From positions 1 to 39,783 of IMG/VR virus record IMGVR_UViG_3300024262_000092: a DNA stretch of 39,783 bases. One strand, written 5' to 3'. The notes below the pieces were generated by a model, which was not told where the DNA came from, made no database searches, and was given only the letters and a program-made list of their open reading frames with translations. Made by a program: the position numbers and the translations under genes. Positions 13,390-21,068 of this stretch are shown one piece after another. Source of the DNA: a virus. Each line of letters opens with the position of its first letter. Position 1 is the first letter of the stretch.

Positions 13390-13788
13390 TTATCCTTGAT
13401 ATGTGTCTTCTTCTATTTGTCTTCTTGCTATTGCATCGGGAAGTTCTTCTTCTAAATATTCAAATTCAATCCTGGTGATCCAGGTATGCCAATTGCAATT
13501 ATTCATTTTGCAAAACATATTAATGAAATCAACCCTGTCCATATCAGGGAATCCCTCTAAGGGAACCTCAACAGTATTGATCTCCCTTATCTCCACTCGC
13601 TCCACAGAGATTACCCTGATCTGACAAATCCTCTCAACCTTCTCACCCTTCTTTAATCCTTGGCACTTTACGCAGGCATTAAGGATATCCCCTGGCTTCA
13701 GGAATCTCCAGCCTAACCGTCTGGTTACAGTTTTTGTTTGGTTTCTTATCTGATCAGTAGTCATACTAAAGCTCATATTTCTTGGCAT
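13390..13788 (-). CDS. ASCH-domain protein, 132 aa
   Basis: NQTKTVTRRLGWRFLKPGDI near the N-terminus is the ASCH signature (K-T-x-T-R-R ... L-x-x-G-D), followed by beta strands (RICQIRVISVERVE) and a closing TRIEFEYL. ASCH domains are PUA-like RNA- or nucleotide-binding folds; some are ribonucleases or cytidine-derivative amidohydrolases. Its role here is not known. It starts MPRNMSFSM; a second ATG lies four codons in. Confidence 0.8.
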   Translation of the reverse strand: MPRNMSFSMTTDQIRNQTKTVTRRLGWRFLKPGDILNACVKCQGLKKGEKVERICQIRVISVERVEIREINTVEVPLEGFPDMDRVDFINMFCKMNNCNWHTWITRIEFEYLEEELPDAIARRQIEEDTYQG

Positions 13789-13827
13789 TATTCTTTGATC
13801 CTTCCTTCTCTTCGGTTGTGTATCCTT

Positions 13828-13887
13828 TCACAAATGCTTAATGTCTATTCCTGCGTATTTCAATGCTTCAGCTTCCGTCCTGTCCAT
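13828..13887 (-). CDS. Possible 19-aa peptide
   Basis: ATG follows GGAGATAAGAA and encodes MDRTEAEALKYAGIDIKHL before TGA. It fills most of the only gap in this otherwise tightly packed operon. It could be a real short peptide, a decayed gene start or chance. Confidence 0.3.
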   Translation of the reverse strand: MDRTEAEALKYAGIDIKHL

Positions 13888-13890
13888 TTC

Positions 13891-14178
13891 TTATCTCCAA
13901 TCTATTTGTTCCGCATCCTCTTCAGTTTCTCTTTGAATTTTTTCCGCAGGAGTCTCTTCGTCGTCTTCTCCTGGGCCAATTATCCAATCGCCATCAATCA
14001 GCTTCTTGTACCCAGGTTTGCATCTTGCAGGGTTGCCCCAATTCTCCATACCATCGCAGGGAAAGAGGTCATCGCTGCGACAACCGCAGGCATCCTCTCC
14101 AAAGCATGAATCATCAGAGTAAAGCCCGTCATAGCCATTCTCGTCCAGGTATTCTTCCACGATCTCTTTAACCGTCAT
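13891..14178 (-). CDS. Conserved Cys-rich phage protein, 95 aa
   Basis: MTVKEIVEEYLDENGYDGLY is followed by a Cys cluster (DACGCRSDDLFPC) and ARCKPGYKK, then an acidic tail. This small protein type, with four or more Cys and the opening TVKEIV-EYL-ENGYDGL, recurs in phages and prophages of many hosts; function unknown, probably zinc-binding. The ATG at 14178 overlaps the preceding stop (TAATG) and follows GGGGGTGG; a GTG two codons upstream is less likely. Confidence 0.75.
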   Translation of the reverse strand: MTVKEIVEEYLDENGYDGLYSDDSCFGEDACGCRSDDLFPCDGMENWGNPARCKPGYKKLIDGDWIIGPGEDDEETPAEKIQRETEEDAEQIDWR

Positions 14179-14333
14179 TACCACCCCCGTTTATGTGCTT
14201 CCTCACTATACATCCGCTTCACCCTGGCTTCTTCTTCGTTGGCTTTTCTAAGTCGATACAGACCATAAAGAACCCAAACAAAAGTGATCAAGGCGCCCAC
14301 AATAATAATCAACAGGATCATGTCACTGTTCAT
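14178..14333 (-). CDS. Small membrane protein, 51 aa
   Basis: MNSDMILLIIIVGALITFVW starts a single membrane segment, followed by a basic-acidic cytoplasmic-like tail (YRLRKANEEEARVKRMYSEE). The ATG overlaps the stop of the upstream gene (ATGA). The frame opens further upstream but that part overlaps the other gene. Function unknown; it resembles small inner-membrane early proteins. Confidence 0.65.
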   Translation of the reverse strand: MNSDMILLIIIVGALITFVWVLYGLYRLRKANEEEARVKRMYSEEAHKRGW

Positions 14334-14860
14334 ATTTTTTCTTCTTTCTTTTCCCCCGAGACAACCACCGGCAGGCCATTGATAATTACCTGGGGATGTT
14401 TCTGAATAGTCAGGTGTAGATAGTTCGGTCCCATAGCCACTTCCAGGCATTGAAGATCGAGCAGATTATCTACCACATAGGCTTTAACCAACTGTCCACC
14501 TGGGGTAGGTTTCAGTACTTGAGCATGATCTGAAATGTCTAAATCTATGGGAACCAGGATTGTCCGCGGCTTGGCATCCTTTAAGGATTCAAAGATACGC
14601 CGGCCGCGTTCCAGTACCAGGGGCTTGAGTTCCTCCAGCTTTATATCCTTATTGTTAAGAGAGTTAATCTCTTTGTATAGCGAATCGTTTTCTTCAATCA
14701 GTTTATTTCTATGTTTTTTAAGTGCTTCATTTTCTTCCTGGAGTTCATCCAGTCTGTTACGAAGATTCATCGCCATCATAGGCCGGTCCTCTACTTTAGC
14801 GGCCATATTTAAATCGGGAATTGAGACATGGTTAGTTGGTTCTTTTTTCTTATTAAACAA
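14330..14860 (-). CDS. Coiled-coil protein, 176 aa, TTG start
   Basis: No ATG lies near the beginning of the frame; a TTG at 14860 sits seven bases after AGGAGG, so it is the likely start. Residues about 30-75 form a coiled coil (LRNRLDELQEENEALKKHRN and on). The rest contains TILVPIDLDISDHAQVL and a beta-rich C-terminal end with Lys/Glu repeats. No family recognised. It follows regulator B by two bases. Confidence 0.65.
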   Translation of the reverse strand: MFNKKKEPTNHVSIPDLNMAAKVEDRPMMAMNLRNRLDELQEENEALKKHRNKLIEENDSLYKEINSLNNKDIKLEELKPLVLERGRRIFESLKDAKPRTILVPIDLDISDHAQVLKPTPGGQLVKAYVVDNLLDLQCLEVAMGPNYLHLTIQKHPQVIINGLPVVVSGEKKEEKI

Positions 14861-14862
14861 TG

Positions 14863-15111
14863 TTAATCCTCCTCGTCGTCAATTGTGTCTACTGCGATAA
14901 GTAGACTACTTTGTTTTACACCTAACACTTTAGCAATCTTCTTTAGATGCGCGGTTGTCTGACAGTCAAGAATATACTGTAGCCTCTGCCGAGAGAAGCC
15001 AAGTTCCTTTGCCAGCCAGGTTTTAGTCTGCTCCTTTCTTTCCAAGAAAAACATGATTTTGTCGGAATCAAGTTTCGCGATTTTTATTTCACCATTTTGA
15101 AAAATATGCAT
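14863..15111 (-). CDS. Small HTH regulator B, 82 aa
   Basis: The HTH covers EQTKTWLAKELGFSRQRLQY (about residues 28-47), close to regulator A. The start at 15111 is set by AAAGGAGG seven bases upstream; the open frame extends further but crosses the promoter. Unlike regulator A it has a normal leader. The C-terminal tail is acidic. It probably represses its own operon and the divergent short unit at 15235. Confidence 0.85.
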   Translation of the reverse strand: MHIFQNGEIKIAKLDSDKIMFFLERKEQTKTWLAKELGFSRQRLQYILDCQTTAHLKKIAKVLGVKQSSLLIAVDTIDDEED

Positions 15112-15134
15112 AGATTTACCTCCTTTGAAAGTGT

Positions 15135-15152
15135 GTAAAGTATACGCTTTAC
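15135..15152. promoter_or_regulatory. Operator-like inverted repeat over the -10 of regulator B
   Basis: GTAAAG (15135-15140) and CTTTAC (15147-15152) are a perfect inverted repeat around TATACG and cover the leftward -10. Binding here would block the promoter, as expected for autorepression. Confidence 0.6.
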
Positions 15153-15167
15153 AAAGCAGGGAGTCAA
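15139..15167 (-). promoter_or_regulatory. Leftward promoter of regulator B operon
   Basis: On the minus strand TTGACT (15167-15162) and TATACT (15144-15139) are 17 bp apart; the start near 15132 leaves a leader of about 20 bases with AAAGGAGG. Confidence 0.85.
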
Positions 15168-15172
15168 GGGAT

Positions 15173-15200
15173 TTTTTTACAAAAAGTAAAAAATTTACTT
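15173..15200. promoter_or_regulatory. Overlapping operator-like inverted repeats
   Basis: TTTTTTAC (15173-15180) with GTAAAAAA (15186-15193), and AAGTAAA (15184-15190) with TTTACTT (15194-15200), share the GTAAA half. The second repeat runs into the rightward -35. GTAAA/TTTAC halves also occur in the repeat at 15135-15152. Confidence 0.55.
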
Positions 15201-15227
15201 GACACTGCGCTGAGTTGAGTTTACTCT
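15199..15227 (+). promoter_or_regulatory. Rightward promoter of the short unit
   Basis: TTGACA (15199-15204), 17-bp spacer, TACTCT (15222-15227). The predicted start coincides with the ATG at 15235. Confidence 0.65.
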
Positions 15228-15234
15228 TGTTCCT

Positions 15235-15336
15235 ATGGATTATGAAGATAGCGCAACATTTACATGGTTTCATGGAGGCTTAATAGCGGCACAATGGATT
15301 TGTATTTTGGTTCTATTTTTTGAGGCTTGCTGCTGA
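15235..15336 (+). CDS. Small membrane peptide, 33 aa, probably leaderless
   Basis: MDYEDSATFTWFHGGLIAAQ is followed by WICILVLFFEACC: an acidic start, then one hydrophobic segment. The ATG lies seven bases after the -10 box and has no ribosome site. The TGA lies just before the GGCGG site of the next gene, so the two may be coupled. Support is architectural; no family recognised. Confidence 0.45.
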   Translation: MDYEDSATFTWFHGGLIAAQWICILVLFFEACC

Positions 15337-15349
15337 AAGGCGGTGCATT

Positions 15350-15532
15350 ATGACCGATAAAGAAGTATTGGAAAAATTACTGGATAAACAAAAAGAAGAT
15401 TTGTTTAATGCAGATCGAGACAAAGAATTGCGTAAATTTGAAGCCGGTGACGAATACAGAAAAGGGATCTCTCATGGATTGTACCTGGCGGTATCCAGAA
15501 CCATGATTGAATTAAGTGGAATAGGTAAATGA
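15350..15532 (+). CDS. Unknown small protein, 60 aa
   Basis: MTDKEVLEKLLDKQKEDLFN opens a charged helical protein ending in SHGLYLAVSRTMIELSGIGK. The ATG follows AAAGGCGG; a TTG ten codons upstream is less likely. It is the only clear product of the rightward unit divergent from regulator B, so a Cro-like or anti-repressor role is possible, by position only. Confidence 0.65.
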   Translation: MTDKEVLEKLLDKQKEDLFNADRDKELRKFEAGDEYRKGISHGLYLAVSRTMIELSGIGK

Positions 15533-15533
15533 A

Positions 15534-15559
15534 AAAGCCCCCGCGCAAACAGGGGCTTT
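15534..15559. terminator. Hairpin terminator, chiefly for the leftward late operon
   Basis: AAAGCCCC (15534-15541) pairs with GGGGCTTT (15552-15559). Read leftward, the stem is followed by TTTTTC, so it fits the end of the late operon; rightward it closes the 60-aa gene with a shorter T run. It insulates the control region from late transcription. Confidence 0.75.
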
Positions 15560-15647
15560 CATGCAGAGGATTTAAGGTTGCTAACCAGACTGATCCAGAG
15601 TTAGGTAAGCAAGAACAGAATATCACCTGCCAATGACAGACGCAAGC

Positions 15648-15911
15648 CTATTTCGCAAAAAAACCAGCAGACATTGACACCGCAACATTTCCAAGCAGAT
15701 ATAAAATAGCAATACGAATTGCTACCCAAATCCACTGAGCCCCGGTAAGAACAGGAACCCAGGTTTCAACAAGAGTTCCCCCGACTACCATTGGAGTACC
15801 GGGCTGTTTACAGAATATTAAACCTGTAGCGATCAAAATGATCCCCATGCACATTAACCATTTACGCCAACCTTCAGGGATAAGTGATTTCTTTACAACT
15901 TCTTCAGTCAT
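15648..15911 (-). CDS. Two-span membrane protein, candidate holin, 87 aa
   Basis: After a polar start (MTEEVVKKSLIPEGWRKWLM) come two hydrophobic segments (MGIILIATGLIFC and about residues 58-85, WIWVAIRIAILYLL). Size and layout fit a class II holin, and it lies at the end of a cluster with the endolysin-like gene. Holins share little sequence, so this is a context call. Its ATG overlaps the previous stop (TAATG). Confidence 0.55.
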   Translation of the reverse strand: MTEEVVKKSLIPEGWRKWLMCMGIILIATGLIFCKQPGTPMVVGGTLVETWVPVLTGAQWIWVAIRIAILYLLGNVAVSMSAGFFAK

Positions 15912-16687
15912 TATTTCACCGCCAGTATTATGATTCCCAGCGCAGCCAGCCCGGCGACAACCTTCGATCCAACTACCGGCCACTTAACTCTATCCTTTTG
16001 AGCATAGATTTTAAGCTGCTTTTCCTGTGATTGGGTTAGTTTTATATATTGATTGTTCTCAAGGGTAAGGGCCTGGTTGGTATTTTCAAGAAAATTGTTC
16101 ACATCAGACAAGGCGGCAAACTTCAGTTCGTGATTATCAATAATAATTTCAAGGCGATATACCTGATCCTGATAATCATTCTGAATCTGAGAATCAATTA
16201 CAAGAACCTCACGAGACTTTTCCACCTCCGATAGCATAAGCTGAAGAAGGCCGCGTCCTGGTTCATTTGCTGTAATTTCAACCCCCGATAAATTTTGGAA
16301 TGGGTATATCTCCTGGGCCTTTGCAATGATTTCAGGCATTGGCGCATCCGGTATACTTTCAATCTTGAGGGTCCGGATCTCATCAAGAAGCACCTGCTTT
16401 CCTGCTATTTCTTTTTTTAAACTTTCCTTAGTGACAATAACAGAAGCAGTCAAATAAGCAATTGTCTCATTGGCCTTGTTAATATCAGCCTGGGCCGCTG
16501 CCTTTGCGGCCCGAAGTTCATCCTTAACCTGCTTTGTGTATGCCCGGGAGATTGACAATTCCTGCTCTATCCGCTCTGTTTCTTCCCTGACTGAACGCAG
16601 CTCCTTATCCAGGTACGAACTATACCACCAGAACAATATCGCCACCACGGTCAAAATTAGGGCCGTTACAATGACCTTGTTTTTCAT
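15911..16687 (-). CDS. Membrane-anchored coiled-coil protein, possible spanin-like, 258 aa
   Basis: An N-terminal membrane segment (VIVTALILTVVAILFWWY) is followed by a long coiled coil (about residues 28-115), a middle segment with PMPEIIAKAQEIYPF, a second helical stretch, and a second hydrophobic segment at the very C-terminus (VVAGLAALGIIILAVK). The bitopic coiled-coil form within a lysis cluster suggests a spanin-like or virion-release role, but a C-terminal membrane end is unusual. No family recognised. Confidence 0.6.
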   Translation of the reverse strand: MKNKVIVTALILTVVAILFWWYSSYLDKELRSVREETERIEQELSISRAYTKQVKDELRAAKAAAQADINKANETIAYLTASVIVTKESLKKEIAGKQVLLDEIRTLKIESIPDAPMPEIIAKAQEIYPFQNLSGVEITANEPGRGLLQLMLSEVEKSREVLVIDSQIQNDYQDQVYRLEIIIDNHELKFAALSDVNNFLENTNQALTLENNQYIKLTQSQEKQLKIYAQKDRVKWPVVGSKVVAGLAALGIIILAVK

Positions 16688-16692
16688 GGTCT

Positions 16693-16806
16693 TTAATTAA
16701 CCAAGGTTATAATGACGACCATAGCCAAAACGACAATCGTTCCCAGGATCACGGCGATCCATTTACCTTCCATGCTGATATTCTGTTTCGTATTCCAAAA
16801 GCTCAT
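16693..16806 (-). CDS. Small membrane protein, 37 aa
   Basis: The ATG follows GGAGGATGAT. MSFWNTKQNISMEGK is followed by one strong membrane segment (WIAVILGTIVVLAMVVIITL) and VN. The strong ribosome site overlapping the preceding stop supports translation. It sits between the endolysin-like gene and the coiled-coil membrane gene and may take part in lysis control. Confidence 0.7.
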   Translation of the reverse strand: MSFWNTKQNISMEGKWIAVILGTIVVLAMVVIITLVN

Positions 16807-16807
16807 A

Positions 16808-17299
16808 TCATCCTCCATTTTCTATGATGGCCAATTCCCATCCCCGTTTAAAATTATCAGGCCAGGCTTCCGGCCTGGGCTTTCCTGGTTTCCATAAACT
16901 ATTATATTGTTTCCAGCCTTCGTCGGGATTATTTTCGTCAGGTAAAGGATCCGGATACTGCCACAGCAGCAGTCTCGCGAAAGCAGACGCCAGGGCATCT
17001 GAATAAGCAATAGCTTCAAAGGCGTTGTCTTTATTGATATAGAGAAGACTCAATACTAATCTGGCATGATAGGAAGAAGAGTGATGTTCTAAGACACCAC
17101 GAACCCCTGATGTTTCAAACTGCCAAAAGCTCCTTGCCTGACCATAGACTATTTTCCCAACATCTTTGAATTTTACTACCTGTCTTCGTTTCTGGAATCC
17201 TGATTCCTGGAAAGCCGTGGAGTACATCATGGCCCTGGCTGGTAATATATCCATGTCATGAGGAAGTAAACTTAATCCACGGTCAATAAAGGATTTCAT
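16808..17299 (-). CDS. Endolysin-like protein (transglycosylase type), 163 aa
   Basis: ARAMMYSTAFQESGFQKRRQ near residue 22 and QARSFWQFETSGVRGVLEH near residue 54 match the catalytic region of a phage family related to lysozyme-like transglycosylases, with the Glu of QES in the place of the catalytic acid. The C-terminal half (LPDENNPDEGWKQYNSLWKP) resembles the family's closing W-x-x-Y-x-x-x-W-x-P-G-K-P. There is no signal peptide, so export needs a holin. The ATG overlaps the previous stop (ATGA). Confidence 0.75.
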   Translation of the reverse strand: MKSFIDRGLSLLPHDMDILPARAMMYSTAFQESGFQKRRQVVKFKDVGKIVYGQARSFWQFETSGVRGVLEHHSSSYHARLVLSLLYINKDNAFEAIAYSDALASAFARLLLWQYPDPLPDENNPDEGWKQYNSLWKPGKPRPEAWPDNFKRGWELAIIENGG

Positions 17300-17559
17300 T
17301 GTGGATCACCCATTTTTCTGGCATGGCCAGAAAAGTTTCCACCAGTCATTCTTCTGTCTATTAATTCAAAGATTTTTTTAATATCTTCTTCGATTCGTTT
17401 CAGTCTTGAGTCTAGTAACTTGCTACAACCGTCTCTGTTTTTATCACAGTCTTTTTCTGTGATTCTTCCTCTTGTACCCATAGTTCTGCCTATTATTCCT
17501 GCTATAAGACCAATTAAGATTGTGGCAATTATCTGTCCCAAAGGTGTTAAGGGAGCCAT
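17296..17559 (-). CDS. Small membrane protein with cytoplasmic helix, 87 aa
   Basis: LGQIIATILIGLIAGIIGRT near the N-terminus is a membrane segment; KDCDKNRDGCSKLLDSRLKR and a charged helix follow. This layout recalls accessory holins or small lysis proteins. First gene of the lysis cluster, after a 131-bp gap with a strong hairpin. ATGA overlap with the endolysin-like gene. Confidence 0.65.
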   Translation of the reverse strand: MAPLTPLGQIIATILIGLIAGIIGRTMGTRGRITEKDCDKNRDGCSKLLDSRLKRIEEDIKKIFELIDRRMTGGNFSGHARKMGDPQ

Positions 17560-17579
17560 TATTTTTTCTTTCGGTTTTC

Positions 17580-17603
17580 CGGGGTTACGCCATTGTAACC
17601 CCG
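17580..17603. promoter_or_regulatory. Perfect hairpin upstream of the lysis genes
   Basis: CGGGGTTAC (17580-17588) pairs with GTAACCCCG (17595-17603) around GCCATT. There is no T tract leftward, so it is more likely a leader or mRNA-stability structure than a terminator. It ends 20 bases before the start codon at 17559. A TATAAT (minus strand, 17664-17659) lies upstream without a good -35. Confidence 0.5.
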
Positions 17604-17690
17604 ACAGAGTTTCAGTGATCTACAAAGTGATTACTTTTGTTTAGAACACTTATCATAAATTATAGGCTTTCTTCAATTCATAAGCCCCCC

Positions 17691-20600
17691 TTATGGTTTG
17701 ATTAATGATTGCGGCATATTGCCGGGGCCTCTTGGGGCCTCTGTTTCTTCTTCCGCATCGTCCCGTATATCTTTAAATAATTGTCTCAAATTGAACTGTT
17801 CTTCCTCTGCGCTTCCGATCATTCCCTTGCTGTAAAGATACTTAACTTGTCTTTTCTTTTCAGCGATTGCCGCTTTCCTGGAATTGACAAGGCGCATGTG
17901 CTGTTGTTCCATATCAATCTTATAAGTCGCGACGTTTCCGATAGTCCACATCGCCTTTTCCCTGGTACTTAAATTATTATCGAATATCCGTATGAAGTTA
18001 TTTAGTACCGGCGCAATTCCAGTTGCGTAATGTGTGAGATATGGATTGATATAAACGTTTTGTTTCCCTGTCCTCATATCCTGGGCCACTTCCCAGCCCA
18101 TTAATTCTTTGGCGTTATCAGGAAGAACCATGTCTACCGCTTTCCATAAAGTTCCGGCCTCTCCAAGCCTGTCCTTTACGTTGTAAACATCCTTCAGTAC
18201 ACGACCTGTGAAAAAATTCCTGTTCATTACATGCTCAAGAGGAAGCTTTAATACCGGCGTGAGCATACTCAATACGGTTTTCTGTACCGTCTTTTCGATC
18301 CCCGATCTCTCTCCGTCTCCAGGTTCAAGAAAATTTACGGCATCGAGCGGAGTCCAGTTGATAAATGTATTGAAGTGAGCCCGGCCATCCAGGCCGAACT
18401 TGGAAAATGTACTTGGCTGTTCCAGGATCCACCCAGGAATTGAATGTCTTTCTGCTTCGTTAAGCTGTTCCCCTCCCTGAATTTTATTCCAGGCCCCGAA
18501 GAACGCCTTCATCCCACGGGCAGTATTTACCAGCCTTCCAGGCTTTGTTGTAGCTACATCCGCAGCTAACGGAAGGGTAAACCTGGCAAAAGAATAAAAC
18601 GGAATCAACCGCTTCACCCACTGTTTTTCAAACTTGCTCAATCCCCCGGTGTAATCGTAAAGGCCCTTGCTTACCAGGCGCATTGCTTCATGCGGAGAAT
18701 GGCCCTGTTTTAAAGCCGTCATAAAAAAATTAGTCCTAGCCATGTCTTCGACCATCCTTGGCCAATTCCAATAAGAAGCGGCCCCGCTCATGAAATCCAG
18801 GAATCCTTCACTGGCCCCGGTTTTATCAGATAGCGCGGCAATGATGTTTGTTCTGCGAAGTTCACCCATGGCGGTTTTCTTTAAACCAGGCACACCAAGA
18901 ACCGAAGTTCCCTGGGCGATTCTCATATCCTTAATCATTATTGCAACTTCTTCTCCGGTATAACTGGTTCCGATATCAGTAGTAATCCTGCTCCCTTTGA
19001 GTTTTGCTGGATCGTCAAGATATTTAAGGATCAAGGCACTATCTACCTTGGCCTGTCCAGGGTCAATGTTCCACAAGGTTTTCCTCATGGATTCCCAATA
19101 CTTTCCTCCTAAACCGGTTCCGGCAGCGTCGGCTATGTTGCCAACAACCCCGGCTCCAGACTTCAACCCGGCCACAGCACCACCAGCCCACATCATCTGA
19201 ACGGTATTAGAGAGAGCCTGGAAGGTAGCAAATCCAGGTTTGAAAATTGTGGCGGCCGGCCGAAAGACTGAATTGATAACGTAGTCATGTGAATTAACTA
19301 GGGCGTTCATCCATTCTTTTTCAAAATGAGGGTGTAAAGAATCTCCTATTTCCCGGGCGTCCTGTTTAATTATCGCAGCCGTCTTGTCAGAAAAGTTTTC
19401 AGTTTTCAACAACTTCTCAACAGCATCATCGAAAGTTTTTTTAGCCACAGCCTTCCTGCTGGCAGTTGCCCTGATAGCAAAAGTCTTCACAGCGTTCCAC
19501 TCAGGGTTAAGCCCAGCGGCTTCCGCATCCTTGATGGAATCAAAGACCCGGGCCTTCTGAGCCGAGAGCCGAGCGGAAAATCGTTTCGCTCTATAAAACT
19601 GTCCGGTATCTCCAGTTCCCCTGGTAACATTATCATAGTACCTGGGGAAATATTCAGCGACTTCTCCGATCATCAGGCCGACCATGTTTTCAGTTTGCCG
19701 CATTTCATTTAGGCCATGTCTCATTTGAGCATAGACATTTATTTCCTTTTCCCCCAGCTTTTCAGAAGCAAACCATTTACGCTGAACCTGTTCAATTACA
19801 TCTTCGGTAAGCTGATCTCCAGCGGCCATGGGGGCTTCTTTGGAAATTCGCATTAACTCATCACTGATACCATGCGCGGCCCGGCCAATTTTCATGGCCC
19901 CTTCTTTATTTAAACCCTTGGCCATCTTAGCCGTGGCTTTGATTATTTCATCCCCGGCTCCCTCTGCAACTGCCAAAAACTGATTGGCCATGTTTACATA
20001 TTCCGGAGGCAATTCACTTACTTTCCGGAAAGTCCCGGTTACGCTCTGAATGAGAGCATTTTTATTATTGAAAATCTTCACCGCATTTCTTACAGCGGTC
20101 AATCCGGTACTGTCAGCAAAGCTTTTCGCTGTCTCCGGAGAAAGAAGCGTTGCCAGGTGCTTCCCCGCGAACGGAACTTCCACATGAATCTGGAATCCCT
20201 TTTGAAACATAAGAGTCGGATCGGCCGCGGCCATCTTGGCAATATGTTCTTCGGCCCAGGTAAACTTAGCAGCAGAAGAAATCATTTCTTCGGAGAACAT
20301 CTTCTGCGCAACTTTAGTCAGCTTGGCATACTCCCCGGCGCCCTTCTGTGTAAGATACAGGGTTTCTCCCGCCTTGGAAGCCACCTTAACAGCCTTCCCT
20401 GCCCCGCCTACACCAAAACTGAGCCAGGTTGTTGGATCAAAGGCAATGTCCATTGCGATACCGGCTACCATTGTTGCGATCGGATTAGACTTTGCAAACT
20501 CAGGGTTATACTTTTGCAGCAGATCAGTGAAGCCAAGCCTGTCAGTCGGAACAAAAAACTCTTTTGCGCCACGAACCAGAGTGTTTCCAATAGCAGCCAC

Positions 20601-21044
20601 CCCGCCATCACCTTCCAGGGCCTCATCAACCATAGCCGCTTCGGCATATTGAAAGCGGGAAAGAATGTCTATAATTCCGGAAAAGATCCCTGTCGGTTCC
20701 CTGCCCTTGTCTTCAAGTTCGCGATCTTCCGGAGATTGTTTAGGCTGGCCGCGAAACATGGCAAGGATCTGTTCAGCTTGGTTTCCCTTCTCAGCCTTTT
20801 CTGGATCCGCTCCAGTTAAAACAGTGTCAAGCGCAGTTGGTTTTACAGGCGCAGCCTTCCCCCTGAAACTATTGAGGATCTGTTCAGCCTGGCTCCCTGT
20901 TTGCTGGTTGGGGATCTGTTGCCGATAATCTTGGACAGCCGCAGTCGCAACATCACCAAAGGGGCCGGTTATAGGCTCGTCAATAGGCTCGTTGGAATGA
21001 TTCCCTCTAAAAGAATTTAACCACTCATCTGCTTTGTCAGCCAT
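17691..21044 (-). CDS. Large internal virion (ejection) protein, 1117 aa
   Basis: Third of three adjacent long, helix-rich virion proteins downstream of the nozzle gene, the usual place of podovirus ejection proteins. Residues about 190-225 include TMVAGIAMDIAFDPTTWLSF, a block I recall from large phage internal proteins. The N-terminus repeats ADEWLNSFRG, AEQILNSFRG and AEQILAMFRG (residues 5-14, 53-62, 90-99). Late regions contain KQWVKRLIPFYSFARFTLPL and end in an acidic tail. No transglycosylase motif was seen. It probably enters the cell with the DNA. Confidence 0.7.
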   Translation of the reverse strand: MADKADEWLNSFRGNHSNEPIDEPITGPFGDVATAAVQDYRQQIPNQQTGSQAEQILNSFRGKAAPVKPTALDTVLTGADPEKAEKGNQAEQILAMFRGQPKQSPEDRELEDKGREPTGIFSGIIDILSRFQYAEAAMVDEALEGDGGVAAIGNTLVRGAKEFFVPTDRLGFTDLLQKYNPEFAKSNPIATMVAGIAMDIAFDPTTWLSFGVGGAGKAVKVASKAGETLYLTQKGAGEYAKLTKVAQKMFSEEMISSAAKFTWAEEHIAKMAAADPTLMFQKGFQIHVEVPFAGKHLATLLSPETAKSFADSTGLTAVRNAVKIFNNKNALIQSVTGTFRKVSELPPEYVNMANQFLAVAEGAGDEIIKATAKMAKGLNKEGAMKIGRAAHGISDELMRISKEAPMAAGDQLTEDVIEQVQRKWFASEKLGEKEINVYAQMRHGLNEMRQTENMVGLMIGEVAEYFPRYYDNVTRGTGDTGQFYRAKRFSARLSAQKARVFDSIKDAEAAGLNPEWNAVKTFAIRATASRKAVAKKTFDDAVEKLLKTENFSDKTAAIIKQDAREIGDSLHPHFEKEWMNALVNSHDYVINSVFRPAATIFKPGFATFQALSNTVQMMWAGGAVAGLKSGAGVVGNIADAAGTGLGGKYWESMRKTLWNIDPGQAKVDSALILKYLDDPAKLKGSRITTDIGTSYTGEEVAIMIKDMRIAQGTSVLGVPGLKKTAMGELRRTNIIAALSDKTGASEGFLDFMSGAASYWNWPRMVEDMARTNFFMTALKQGHSPHEAMRLVSKGLYDYTGGLSKFEKQWVKRLIPFYSFARFTLPLAADVATTKPGRLVNTARGMKAFFGAWNKIQGGEQLNEAERHSIPGWILEQPSTFSKFGLDGRAHFNTFINWTPLDAVNFLEPGDGERSGIEKTVQKTVLSMLTPVLKLPLEHVMNRNFFTGRVLKDVYNVKDRLGEAGTLWKAVDMVLPDNAKELMGWEVAQDMRTGKQNVYINPYLTHYATGIAPVLNNFIRIFDNNLSTREKAMWTIGNVATYKIDMEQQHMRLVNSRKAAIAEKKRQVKYLYSKGMIGSAEEEQFNLRQLFKDIRDDAEEETEAPRGPGNMPQSLIKP

Positions 21045-21068
21045 ATTTATTCTCGGTTTGTGAACGTT

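Noticed and set aside
17580-17603. Rho-independent terminator before the lysis genes
   Set aside because: The stem is perfect but no T tract follows leftward; called a leader hairpin instead.
17659-17687. Leftward lysis promoter
   Set aside because: TATAAT is present on the minus strand, but the bases 17 or 18 bp upstream are GC-rich and unlike a -35 box.
20157-20819. Forward frame of 220 codons inside the large virion gene
   Set aside because: Shadow of the minus-strand gene; no ribosome site, basic low-complexity translation.
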